Assembly: GCA_947497895.1 (NCBI GenBank)
Contig: CANMIL010000006.1
Coordinates: 241,508 to 305,507 of the forward strand
DNA from: an uncultured Tenacibaculum sp.
GTDB lineage: Bacteria > Bacteroidota > Bacteroidia > Flavobacteriales > Flavobacteriaceae
Reading direction: 5' to 3'
DNA length: 64,000 nt
Positions 33,458-40,965 of this stretch are shown in pieces; position 1 is the first letter of the stretch; each line of letters opens with the position of its first letter. The position numbers and the translations under genes are program-made. The notes under the pieces were generated by a model. That model was not told the origin of the DNA. It made no database searches and was given only the letters and a program-made list of their open reading frames with translations.

Positions 33458-33883
33458 ATGAAAAAAATTCTTTTTACACTTTTCGTTGGAGCTTTTATTA
33501 GCTGTGGTGATAGTGTGGTTGAAAACAACTGTTTTAACAACTCTATTCAACCTCTTACTTTCGATTTAAATAACCCTCAATTAAACGGTTTACTAACTCC
33601 AAATGGGAGTGCTATTGTAAATGGAGGTATTAACGGAATTGTATTATTTAATAAAGGAACAGGAGGTTCTTTTTCTCCTTATGTGGCTATAGATAGGCAA
33701 TCACCTAATCGAGATTGTGGAACCCCCATGGTAGTCAACCCGCCTATTTTGGAATGTCCTTGCGATGGTACCAAGTATAGCATGCTGGATGGAAGTATTG
33801 TTTCTGGAGAAAGTAGTTGTGCTGGCGGTGCTAGAGTATATACGGTAACCCAAAGTGGAACTACGTTACAAATAAGTAATTAA
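33458..33883 (+). CDS. Lipoprotein with degenerate Rieske-like domain
   Basis: A 141-residue protein with lipoprotein signal FISC (Cys16). The rest resembles a Rieske ferredoxin fold: GIVLFNKGTGGSFSPYVAIDR, then NRDCGTP, and CPCDGTKYSMLDGSIVSG. In a true Rieske domain these would be CxH and CxxH cluster motifs; here the His positions are Gly/Thr and Asp, so it probably cannot bind a 2Fe-2S cluster. Such small exported proteins are common in flavobacteria; their function is unknown. Confidence 0.7.
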   Translation: MKKILFTLFVGAFISCGDSVVENNCFNNSIQPLTFDLNNPQLNGLLTPNGSAIVNGGINGIVLFNKGTGGSFSPYVAIDRQSPNRDCGTPMVVNPPILECPCDGTKYSMLDGSIVSGESSCAGGARVYTVTQSGTTLQISN

Positions 33884-33909
33884 ATTGAATCTACTACCAA
33901 ATAGATTCT

Positions 33910-33917
33910 TATTTTTG
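33910..33917 (+). promoter_or_regulatory. Promoter -7 element of purK
   Basis: TATTTTTG matches TAnnTTTG, 31 bases before the GTG start. Confidence 0.55.
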
Positions 33918-33948
33918 CAGCGACAACAACATAACTAACAGATTTAAC

Positions 33949-35106
33949 GTGAAAAATTATTTCTCTTCAGATTTTAGATTGGGCGTTCTAGGTGGCGGTC
34001 AATTGGGAAGAATGTTACTTACTGAAACGCAAAAACTAGACATTTATACTGTTATTTTAGATGGTAATTCTGATGCTCCATGTGCTCAAATATGTAATGA
34101 GTTTCATCAAGGAGATTTACTGGATTTCGATACCGTGTATAATTTTGGAAAGCAGGTTGATTTGCTAACTATCGAAATTGAAAATGTAAATATCGATGCC
34201 TTAGACAAATTAGAAGAAGAAGGTCTTACTATATTTCCAAAACCTAAAAACCTAAGAACTATACAGAATAAGGCACTCCAAAAAGTGTTTTATCATGAGC
34301 AAGGAATTCCTACAGCTGATTTCACAAGATTTGCTTCAAAAGAAGATCTTGAAAATGCTATAAAGGAAAATAAAATAACGACTCCATTTGTATGGAAATC
34401 TGCACGCTTTGGTTATGACGGTAACGGCGTAAAAATTGTAAAATCTATCAACGATTTACAAAACTTACCTTCTGGAGAATGTATTGCTGAAAAGTTAATT
34501 CCTTTTAAAAATGAATTGGCAGTTATTGTTGCTAGAAATAAAAAAGGAGAGATAAAAACGTATCCAGTAGTTGAAATGGAGTTTCACCCTGAAGCCAATC
34601 AGGTTGAGTACGTGATTTGTCCAGCAAGAATTGATGAAACAATTGCTAACAAAGCTCGAAAAATAGCTTTGGATGTTGCGGACGTTTTTGATTTTGTCGG
34701 TTTGCTTGCTGTGGAAATGTTCCAAACTGAAGATGATGCTATTTTAGTAAATGAAGTTGCTCCAAGAACTCACAATTCAGGACATTACTCTATAGAGGCA
34801 AGTTATACAAGTCAATTCGAACAACATGTGCGAAGCATTTTAAATTTACCTTTAGGAAATACCGATAGTAAAGTTGCTGGAATTATGGTAAATCTTGTAG
34901 GTGCTGAAGGACATACTGGCGAAGTAATCTATGAAAATATTGAAGAAGTATTAACTATTGAAGGTGTTACACCACATTTATACGGTAAGAAACATACCAA
35001 ACCATTCAGAAAAATGGGACATGTAACTATCGTTAATACTGACGTTAATAAGGCGCGTGAAATTGCGCAACAAGTAAAAGAAACTATAAAAGTTATCGCT
35101 AAATAA
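33949..35106 (+). CDS. purK: 5-(carboxyamino)imidazole ribonucleotide synthase
   Basis: A 385-residue ATP-grasp enzyme. It converts AIR, ATP and bicarbonate to N5-CAIR in purine biosynthesis. The start codon is GTG at 33949; the family start FRLGVLGGGQLGRML follows about 9 residues in. Further motifs: VWKSARFGYDGNGVK (ATP-binding) and VNEVAPRTHNSGHY (metal and substrate). purE follows after 5 bases, so the two consecutive pathway enzymes form an operon. Confidence 0.95.
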   Translation: MKNYFSSDFRLGVLGGGQLGRMLLTETQKLDIYTVILDGNSDAPCAQICNEFHQGDLLDFDTVYNFGKQVDLLTIEIENVNIDALDKLEEEGLTIFPKPKNLRTIQNKALQKVFYHEQGIPTADFTRFASKEDLENAIKENKITTPFVWKSARFGYDGNGVKIVKSINDLQNLPSGECIAEKLIPFKNELAVIVARNKKGEIKTYPVVEMEFHPEANQVEYVICPARIDETIANKARKIALDVADVFDFVGLLAVEMFQTEDDAILVNEVAPRTHNSGHYSIEASYTSQFEQHVRSILNLPLGNTDSKVAGIMVNLVGAEGHTGEVIYENIEEVLTIEGVTPHLYGKKHTKPFRKMGHVTIVNTDVNKAREIAQQVKETIKVIAK

Positions 35107-35111
35107 AAAAT

Positions 35112-35591
35112 ATGGTAGGAATTATAATGGGAAGTGATTCTGATCTTCCGATAATGCAAGAAGCAATTGATGTTTTAGAAAGTTTTGATATTAAAGTAGA
35201 AGTTGATATTGTTTCTGCTCATAGAACTCCTGAGAAATTATTCGATTATGCCAATAACGCACACAAAAGAGGTGTTCAGGTTATTGTTGCTGGTGCTGGT
35301 GGTGCTGCTCACTTACCTGGAATGGTAGCAAGTATGAGTCCGCTACCGGTTATTGGAGTACCTGTAAAAAGTAGAAACTCTATTGATGGATGGGATTCTG
35401 TCCTATCAATTCTTCAAATGCCTGGAGGTGTTCCTGTTGCTACTGTAGCTTTAGATGGAGCAAAGAATGCAGGTATTCTGGCTGCTCAAATTATTGGAGC
35501 TTCTGACAAATGTGTTTTAGACAAAATAGTTGCCTACAAAGAAGGATTAAAATTAAAGGTTGAAAAGGCCTCTGAAAGAGTTAGAAAATAA
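35112..35591 (+). CDS. purE: N5-CAIR mutase PurE
   Basis: A 159-residue class I PurE that converts N5-CAIR to CAIR. Motifs: GIIMGSDSDLPIMQ at the N-terminus, SAHRTPEKL with the catalytic His, and AGAGGAAHLPGMVAS and NAGILAAQI. Partner of purK directly upstream; ends in a strong terminator (35613-35650). Confidence 0.96.
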   Translation: MVGIIMGSDSDLPIMQEAIDVLESFDIKVEVDIVSAHRTPEKLFDYANNAHKRGVQVIVAGAGGAAHLPGMVASMSPLPVIGVPVKSRNSIDGWDSVLSILQMPGGVPVATVALDGAKNAGILAAQIIGASDKCVLDKIVAYKEGLKLKVEKASERVRK

Positions 35592-35612
35592 TCATCTTTC
35601 AATAAAAACAAT

Positions 35613-35650
35613 GAACCTCATAGCCCGAAAAACTATGAGGTTCTTTATTT
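35613..35650 (+). terminator. Intrinsic terminator after purE
   Basis: 11-bp stem GAACCTCATAG (35613-35623) / CTATGAGGTTC (35633-35643), then TTTATTT. Confidence 0.85.
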
Positions 35651-35717
35651 AAATCAATGAGATAATACCTATATTAGTATCTCTAAAAATTTAAACTGAC
35701 TTTAAAGAATCAGAAAA

Positions 35718-37742
35718 ATGAATCCACTTTTACAAGATTTCGATACCGCTCCCTTTTCTAAAATTCAAGAACAAGACTATAAACCTGCCATACAAGAGGC
35801 TATTGCTCTTGCTAAAAAAGAAATTGACGCGATCATTACAAATACCGAAGAACCTACTTTCGAAAATACGACAGTGGCTTTGGATAACACCGGTCAAAAA
35901 TTAGATAGAATTACTTCTATATTTTTTAACCTGAATTCTGCTGAAACAAATGAAGATATTCAAAAAATAGCAAAAGAAGTTTCACCTTGGTTAAGTGAAT
36001 TTAGAAACGATATTACCCTAAATGAAGCTCTTTTTGCTCGTGTAAAGAACGTTTATGATCAATTAATTGATTTAGACTTAACTTCTGAGCAAAAAATGCT
36101 TTTGGATAAGCAATATAAAAGCTTTGCTAGAAATGGCGCTAATTTGAATGAAGAAGACAAATTGGAGCTTCGTAAAATAGATACCGAACTTTCAAAACTA
36201 TCATTACAATTTGGTGAGCACGTGCTTGCTGAAACGAATAATTTTGAAATGCACATAACCAATGAAAGTGACTTAACTGGGCTTCCTGAAAGTGCAAAAG
36301 AAGGTGCTAAAATGTTAGCGAAGCAACGCAAAAAAGATGGTTGGGTAATCACCTTAGATTATCCTAGCTATATTCCGTTTATGACGTATGCTGATAATCG
36401 TGAGTTGCGCAAGGAACTTTCTATTGCCTTTGGAAAAAAAGGGTTCCAAAAGAATGAACATAATAACGAAAGTATTGTTTTAGAAATAACAAAACTTCGT
36501 CATAAAAGAGCCAATTTACTAGGTTATAAAACTCATGCTAACTTTGTTTTGGAAGAACGCATGGCAGAAACTCCTGAAAAAGTACTAGAGTTTTTGAACG
36601 ACTTGCTAAAGAAAGCAAAACCTGCAGCAGAACGTGAGTTTGCGAATCTTGAAAACTACGCTAAAAAACTTGATTCTATAGACCGATTAGAAAAATGGGA
36701 TAGTGCGTACTATTCAGAAAAGTTGAAAAAAGAACTATTTTCTCTAGATCAAGAACTTCTAAAACCATACTTCAAGTTGGAAAATGTGATTCATGGAGTT
36801 TTTGAAATTGCCAATAGATTATTCAAGTTAAACTTCGAAGAAATTGATAACATTGATAAATACCATGAAGATGTAAAAACCTATTCGGTTTCTGATAATG
36901 ATGGTAATTTTATCTCTTATTTTTATGCAGACTTCCATCCAAGACCAGGAAAGAGAAACGGTGCATGGATGACTTCTTATAAATCTCAACAAATACTAAA
37001 TGGTGTTAATGAACGCCCACAGGTTTCTATTGTATGTAATTTTACCAAGCCAACTGAAACAAAACCTTCTTTATTAACTTTTAATGAAGTTACCACCTTA
37101 TTCCATGAATTTGGGCATGCATTGCATGGTATGCTAGCAAATACCACATATGGAAGTTTATCTGGAACTTCTGTTTCATGGGATTTCGTTGAACTTCCTA
37201 GTCAAGTATTAGAGAATTGGTGTTACGAAAAAGAAGCATTGGAATTGTTTGCTAAACATTACGAAACCGGTGAAACGATTCCGATGGAATATGTTGAAAA
37301 AATTAAAGAATCAGCTAGTTTTCATGAAGGAATGCAAACCTTAAGGCAATTAAGTTTTGGATTACTTGATATGAGTTGGCATGCGGGCGAATCTCCTGAA
37401 TCGGTTACTTCGGTAAAAGATTTTGAATTAGAAGCTTTTTCGAATACAAAACTATACCCTGATGTTCCTGAGAATTGCATGAGTACTTCTTTCTCTCATA
37501 TTTTTCAAGGAGGTTATTCTTCAGGCTATTATTCTTATAAATGGGCAGAAGTATTAGATGCTGATGCTTTTGAATACTTCCAAGAAGAAGGTATTTTTAA
37601 TAAGGAAGTAGCTACTAAGTTTCAAGAAAATGTTCTTTCTAAAGGAGGAACAGAAAAACCGATGGAATTATACAAACGATTTAGAGGAAAGGAGCCTAAT
37701 TCTGATGCTCTGCTAAAACGTGCTGGCTTAATTGCTAAATAA
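35718..37742 (+). CDS. dcp: M3 family metallopeptidase (peptidyl-dipeptidase Dcp / oligopeptidase A type)
   Basis: A 674-residue zinc oligopeptidase. The zinc motif HEFGHALHGML (HExxH) is near residue 463, with the third ligand Glu in the downstream SWDFVELPSQVLENW. The N-terminal MNPLLQDFDTAPFSKIQEQDYKP and C-terminal FSHIFQGGYSSGYYSYKWAE are the family's ends. No signal peptide, so cytosolic. It degrades short peptides, probably releasing C-terminal dipeptides. Monocistronic. Confidence 0.93.
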   Translation: MNPLLQDFDTAPFSKIQEQDYKPAIQEAIALAKKEIDAIITNTEEPTFENTTVALDNTGQKLDRITSIFFNLNSAETNEDIQKIAKEVSPWLSEFRNDITLNEALFARVKNVYDQLIDLDLTSEQKMLLDKQYKSFARNGANLNEEDKLELRKIDTELSKLSLQFGEHVLAETNNFEMHITNESDLTGLPESAKEGAKMLAKQRKKDGWVITLDYPSYIPFMTYADNRELRKELSIAFGKKGFQKNEHNNESIVLEITKLRHKRANLLGYKTHANFVLEERMAETPEKVLEFLNDLLKKAKPAAEREFANLENYAKKLDSIDRLEKWDSAYYSEKLKKELFSLDQELLKPYFKLENVIHGVFEIANRLFKLNFEEIDNIDKYHEDVKTYSVSDNDGNFISYFYADFHPRPGKRNGAWMTSYKSQQILNGVNERPQVSIVCNFTKPTETKPSLLTFNEVTTLFHEFGHALHGMLANTTYGSLSGTSVSWDFVELPSQVLENWCYEKEALELFAKHYETGETIPMEYVEKIKESASFHEGMQTLRQLSFGLLDMSWHAGESPESVTSVKDFELEAFSNTKLYPDVPENCMSTSFSHIFQGGYSSGYYSYKWAEVLDADAFEYFQEEGIFNKEVATKFQENVLSKGGTEKPMELYKRFRGKEPNSDALLKRAGLIAK

Positions 37743-37795
37743 AAAATTAAGTTAAAATTGAGATACAATCTTTTTTAACTTTCTATTAGATAAAG

Positions 37796-37846
37796 AAGTC
37801 CTTATTTTTATAAAAACTAACTTTATGAAAATAAGGACTTTTCTTT
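37796..37846 (+). terminator. Terminator-like hairpin overlapping the start of the next gene
   Basis: Perfect 13-bp inverted repeat AAGTCCTTATTTT (37796-37808) / AAAATAAGGACTT (37828-37840), followed by a T-rich run. The ATG at 37825 lies in the loop, and the right arm is codons 2-5 of that gene. Confidence 0.6.
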
Positions 37847-39036
37847 TTCTTGCTTTCCTATATTCATCTAACCTATTTTGTCAAATTACCATTCGTGGAA
37901 AAGTGTTATCAAAAGATAATGAAGTACTACAAGGTGCTTCTGTTTATTTAAACAACACCTCAATAGGGACTATTACGAATAACCAAGGAGAATTTAATTT
38001 GAAAGTAAAAAATGGCCATTACGATTTGGTGGTTTCCTTTCTCGGATATGAAAAACACTTATTGAAAGTCAACAACAAGTCTTATGAAAACATACAAATC
38101 CACTTAGCTCCGAGCAATGATGTATTAGATGAAGTTACTATAAAAAAAGTAGTTTATGATGACGAATGGAAGTACAATCTTTCTCGGTTCAAACAGGCTT
38201 TTTTCGGCAAAACCAATTTTGCAAAGCAATGTAGTATCATAAACGAAAAAGATATCCTATTTAAGTTTAATCCAAAAACAAATACGTTATCAGCTTACGC
38301 CAAAAGGCCTATCAAAATAAAAAACAAGGCCCTAGGTTATTTGATTACTTATGAGCTTATAGATTTTTCAATAACCTCAAATCAATTGACCTTTAGCGGA
38401 TATTCGCAATTTCAAAATCTAAAGAAAAAGCTGAAAAAGAAATGGATTGCAAATAGAGTTACTGCTTATCAAGGTTCTCGAATGCATTTTTTTCGTAGTT
38501 TATTGAATAAAAACTTGAAACAAGAAGGCTTCATTGTAAATCAATTTAAACGTGTTAAAAACCCACAACGACCATCAGAAAATCAAATAAAACAAGCACG
38601 TGAGCTTTTAAAACTAGCTGGAAGAATTGATCTGTCTCAAAAAATCACATCTCCTAAAACTGCTATTGATAGTGCCGTAGTCACCTTGCAAAAAGTGAGA
38701 CTCCCTAAGTTTAGAGATTACCTTTACAAAAGAAATGTCCCATATTCAGAAATGGTAATCGTAGAAGGCAATGAAGTCAAATTAGACTTTGAAAACTTCT
38801 TATCTATCACCTATTTAAAAGAAGCTGAGGAACCGTCTTACTTGGTTGGTATATTTGGAAAAATGAAGAAACCAAGTGGTGTACAAAGTTCGAGCATTGT
38901 ATTACTAGAAAATACAGTTACCGTTTTTCCTTCTGGAGTTGTTAACAATCCAACTTCGGTTTTTAACGAAGGCTACTGGGGATTTGAAGCTTTTGCCCAT
39001 ACCTTACCTTTGGATTACATGCTGCCTCAAGAATAA
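37825..39036 (+). CDS. Carboxypeptidase-like regulatory domain protein (tandem copy 1)
   Basis: A 403-residue exported protein. Signal peptide ends near NLFCQ (residue 20). Residues 22-110 are a carboxypeptidase D regulatory-like domain (ITIRGKVLSKDNEVLQGASV, SIGTITNNQGEFNLKV, VVSFLGYEKHLLKV). The rest is a predicted beta-rich domain with YLITYELIDF and SRMHFFRSLLNKNLKQEGF, as in flavobacterial outer-membrane-associated proteins of unknown role. The protein at 39110-40321 is a close paralogue. The start lies in a strong hairpin (37796-37846). Confidence 0.8.
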   Translation: MKIRTFLFLAFLYSSNLFCQITIRGKVLSKDNEVLQGASVYLNNTSIGTITNNQGEFNLKVKNGHYDLVVSFLGYEKHLLKVNNKSYENIQIHLAPSNDVLDEVTIKKVVYDDEWKYNLSRFKQAFFGKTNFAKQCSIINEKDILFKFNPKTNTLSAYAKRPIKIKNKALGYLITYELIDFSITSNQLTFSGYSQFQNLKKKLKKKWIANRVTAYQGSRMHFFRSLLNKNLKQEGFIVNQFKRVKNPQRPSENQIKQARELLKLAGRIDLSQKITSPKTAIDSAVVTLQKVRLPKFRDYLYKRNVPYSEMVIVEGNEVKLDFENFLSITYLKEAEEPSYLVGIFGKMKKPSGVQSSSIVLLENTVTVFPSGVVNNPTSVFNEGYWGFEAFAHTLPLDYMLPQE

Positions 39037-39109
39037 ATAAATTCATTACATAAAGCTTTAACTTTCTTTTCACTCGTAAAAGCCGTATTTTTAAGGAAAA
39101 ATAATGTTT

Positions 39110-40321
39110 ATGAAAACTAAATTTCTTTTCTTTTTCGCCTTTATCTATACCTCTTTGTTATTCAGTCAAATAGTTATTGAAGGAAAAGTATTTTCCAATA
39201 CAAATGAACCCTTAGAAGGTGCTTTCATCTATTTTAGTAATACATCTATCGGTACACTAGCCAATTCAAATGGTGAGTTTCGTTTAAAAATTAAAGAAGG
39301 AAATTATGATTTAGTAGTTTCTTATCTTGGTTTTAAAAGTTCAATGATTAAGGTTCGAAATTCTTCCCTATTAAACGTAAATGTAAAACTTTACCCGAGC
39401 AATGATCTTTTGGACGAAGTAACTGTTAAAAAAGTAGTTTACGATCAAAAATGGAGAGATAACCTTTTAAGGTTTAAAAAAGCTTTTTTCGGAGGAACGA
39501 AGTTTGCCGATGAATGTTTTATTTTAAACGAAAAAGACATTCGATTCGAATTTGACTCCAAAACGAAAACCTTAACTGCATTCGCAAGAAAACCTCTATT
39601 AATCGAAAACCACGCACTGGGATATTTAATCACCTATGATTTGGTCGATTTCTCGTTGAACGATAACAAATTCGTTTTCCATGGCTATTCTCAGTTTAAG
39701 AACTTGAAAAAGTATTTAAAAAAGAAATGGATAAAAAATAGAAAAATTGCCTACAACGGATCCAGAATGCACTTTTTTAGAAGTCTATTAAATAAAAACC
39801 ACGAAAGTGAAGGTTTTCGAGTAGATCACATAAAACGTGCAAAGAATAATGAAAGACCTTCTGATGAAAAAATAAGAAAAGCGGAAGCCTATTTTGAAAA
39901 ATCAGGAGAAACATATACCCAGAAAAAAATAAAATTACTGAGAACAGCACTAGACAGTGCCACTAATGTTTTAAATAAAGCAAAATTGCCTAAATATCGC
40001 GATTATCTCTACCAACGAAATATCACTAATTCTGATATCGTATCTGTACTGGATAGCAACGTAAAACTCAATTTTAAGAATTCATTACTTGTAACTTATA
40101 TACAGGAAAAAGAAGAAGAAACTTATAGAAAAAGAACTTTCAATGGACTTAAAGAAATCGATAACTCTCAGGCGTCTACAATAATGCTACTAGAAGGACC
40201 TGTAACTATTTTTCCTTTTGGTGTGGTCGAAAAACCAACATCAGTCTATAACAAAGGATATTGGATATTCGAAGCTTTTGCCCATTCCTTACCTTTGGAT
40301 TATGATCCATACAAAAACTAG
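39110..40321 (+). CDS. Carboxypeptidase-like regulatory domain protein (tandem copy 2)
   Basis: A 403-residue paralogue of the preceding protein, from a tandem duplication. I chose ATG at 39110 over the in-frame ATG two codons earlier (39104) because the paralogue begins MKIRTFLFL and this one MKTKFLFFF. Shared blocks: VVSYLGFKSSMIKV, DEVTVKKVVYDQKW, GSRMHFFRSLLNKN, KYRDYLYQRN and YWIFEAFAHSLPLDY. The beta-sandwich start and signal are conserved, while charged surface segments differ, as expected for older duplicates. Function unknown. Confidence 0.8.
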   Translation: MKTKFLFFFAFIYTSLLFSQIVIEGKVFSNTNEPLEGAFIYFSNTSIGTLANSNGEFRLKIKEGNYDLVVSYLGFKSSMIKVRNSSLLNVNVKLYPSNDLLDEVTVKKVVYDQKWRDNLLRFKKAFFGGTKFADECFILNEKDIRFEFDSKTKTLTAFARKPLLIENHALGYLITYDLVDFSLNDNKFVFHGYSQFKNLKKYLKKKWIKNRKIAYNGSRMHFFRSLLNKNHESEGFRVDHIKRAKNNERPSDEKIRKAEAYFEKSGETYTQKKIKLLRTALDSATNVLNKAKLPKYRDYLYQRNITNSDIVSVLDSNVKLNFKNSLLVTYIQEKEEETYRKRTFNGLKEIDNSQASTIMLLEGPVTIFPFGVVEKPTSVYNKGYWIFEAFAHSLPLDYDPYKN

Positions 40322-40490
40322 TTGAACAATTGTAGTTAATTAAGTAATTGAACTACCAGAAAGTACAAAAATCTATTATTAATACGAATACTAGCGTTCC
40401 CATATTTCAATCCAATTTCACAAAATCTCTTTAAGAGTATTTTTTGAAAATATTAACAAAACACAACTCTTAATAACGCCACTTTAAATT

Positions 40491-40498
40491 TACTTTTG
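40491..40498 (+). promoter_or_regulatory. Promoter -7 element of the metal-locus genes
   Basis: TACTTTTG fits TAnnTTTG, 23 bases before the DUF2946-like gene. The palindrome-like site 40497-40511 starts at its end. Confidence 0.5.
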
Positions 40499-40511
40499 CC
40501 AATCTGTTGCA
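40497..40511. promoter_or_regulatory. Candidate metal-regulator operator (partial palindrome)
   Basis: TGCCAATCTGTTGCA. Its outer arms TGC..GTTGCA match the perfect palindrome TGCAACCAAGTTGCA before the MerC gene (48778-48792) at 10 of 15 positions, with the same position relative to the promoter. Speculative. Confidence 0.35.
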
Positions 40512-40521
40512 ATAATTTAAA

Positions 40522-40857
40522 ATGACTCTTAAAAACAATATACTTCTTAGAAAAAGCACTTCGGTATTTTTACTGATGTTGTTTTTAGGTACTATTGTTT
40601 TTAAAGCAGTACATCATCATGATGATCAATCTTCTTACAATTCTTCGAAAGAAACATCACAAGTTTATCAATCGACTGCTGATCATTGTGACATTTGCTC
40701 ATTTTCAATTCCAACTTTTCAATTGCCAAAACTTATATTATTTGGTTTACTATTGATTCTTCCAGTGTCAAAAGTAGTTATTGAAAACTATCAATTAAAC
40801 TGGTATTCAAACTCCTATGGCTCAAACCTTCATTTAAGAGCCCCACCAATTATTTAA
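40522..40857 (+). CDS. Small DUF2946-like membrane protein
   Basis: A 111-residue protein: a hydrophobic helix (about 12-27), a His/Asp motif VHHHDD, a CxxC pair in DHCDICSF (near residue 56), a second hydrophobic helix (about 68-85) and the end LRAPP. The His cluster, CxxC and final RAPP are reminiscent of DUF2946 proteins that precede metal-related TonB receptors. It is probably a periplasmic metal-binding or trafficking accessory for the downstream receptor. Confidence 0.65.
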   Translation: MTLKNNILLRKSTSVFLLMLFLGTIVFKAVHHHDDQSSYNSSKETSQVYQSTADHCDICSFSIPTFQLPKLILFGLLLILPVSKVVIENYQLNWYSNSYGSNLHLRAPPII

Positions 40858-40877
40858 CTGCAATATCTAATCGATAA

Positions 40878-40900
40878 TTTCTAAGAGAATTTCTTAGAAA
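40878..40900. repeat. Inverted repeat between DUF2946-like and TonB receptor genes
   Basis: 9-bp stem TTTCTAAGA (40878-40886) / TCTTAGAAA (40892-40900), loop of 5, no T-run; may stabilise or process the transcript. Confidence 0.4.
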
Positions 40901-40965
40901 GCCATTGGACTACAATCAGGTGTTTCCTATTTGATTTTTCAAGACTGTTTATAATTCTATTTTAC

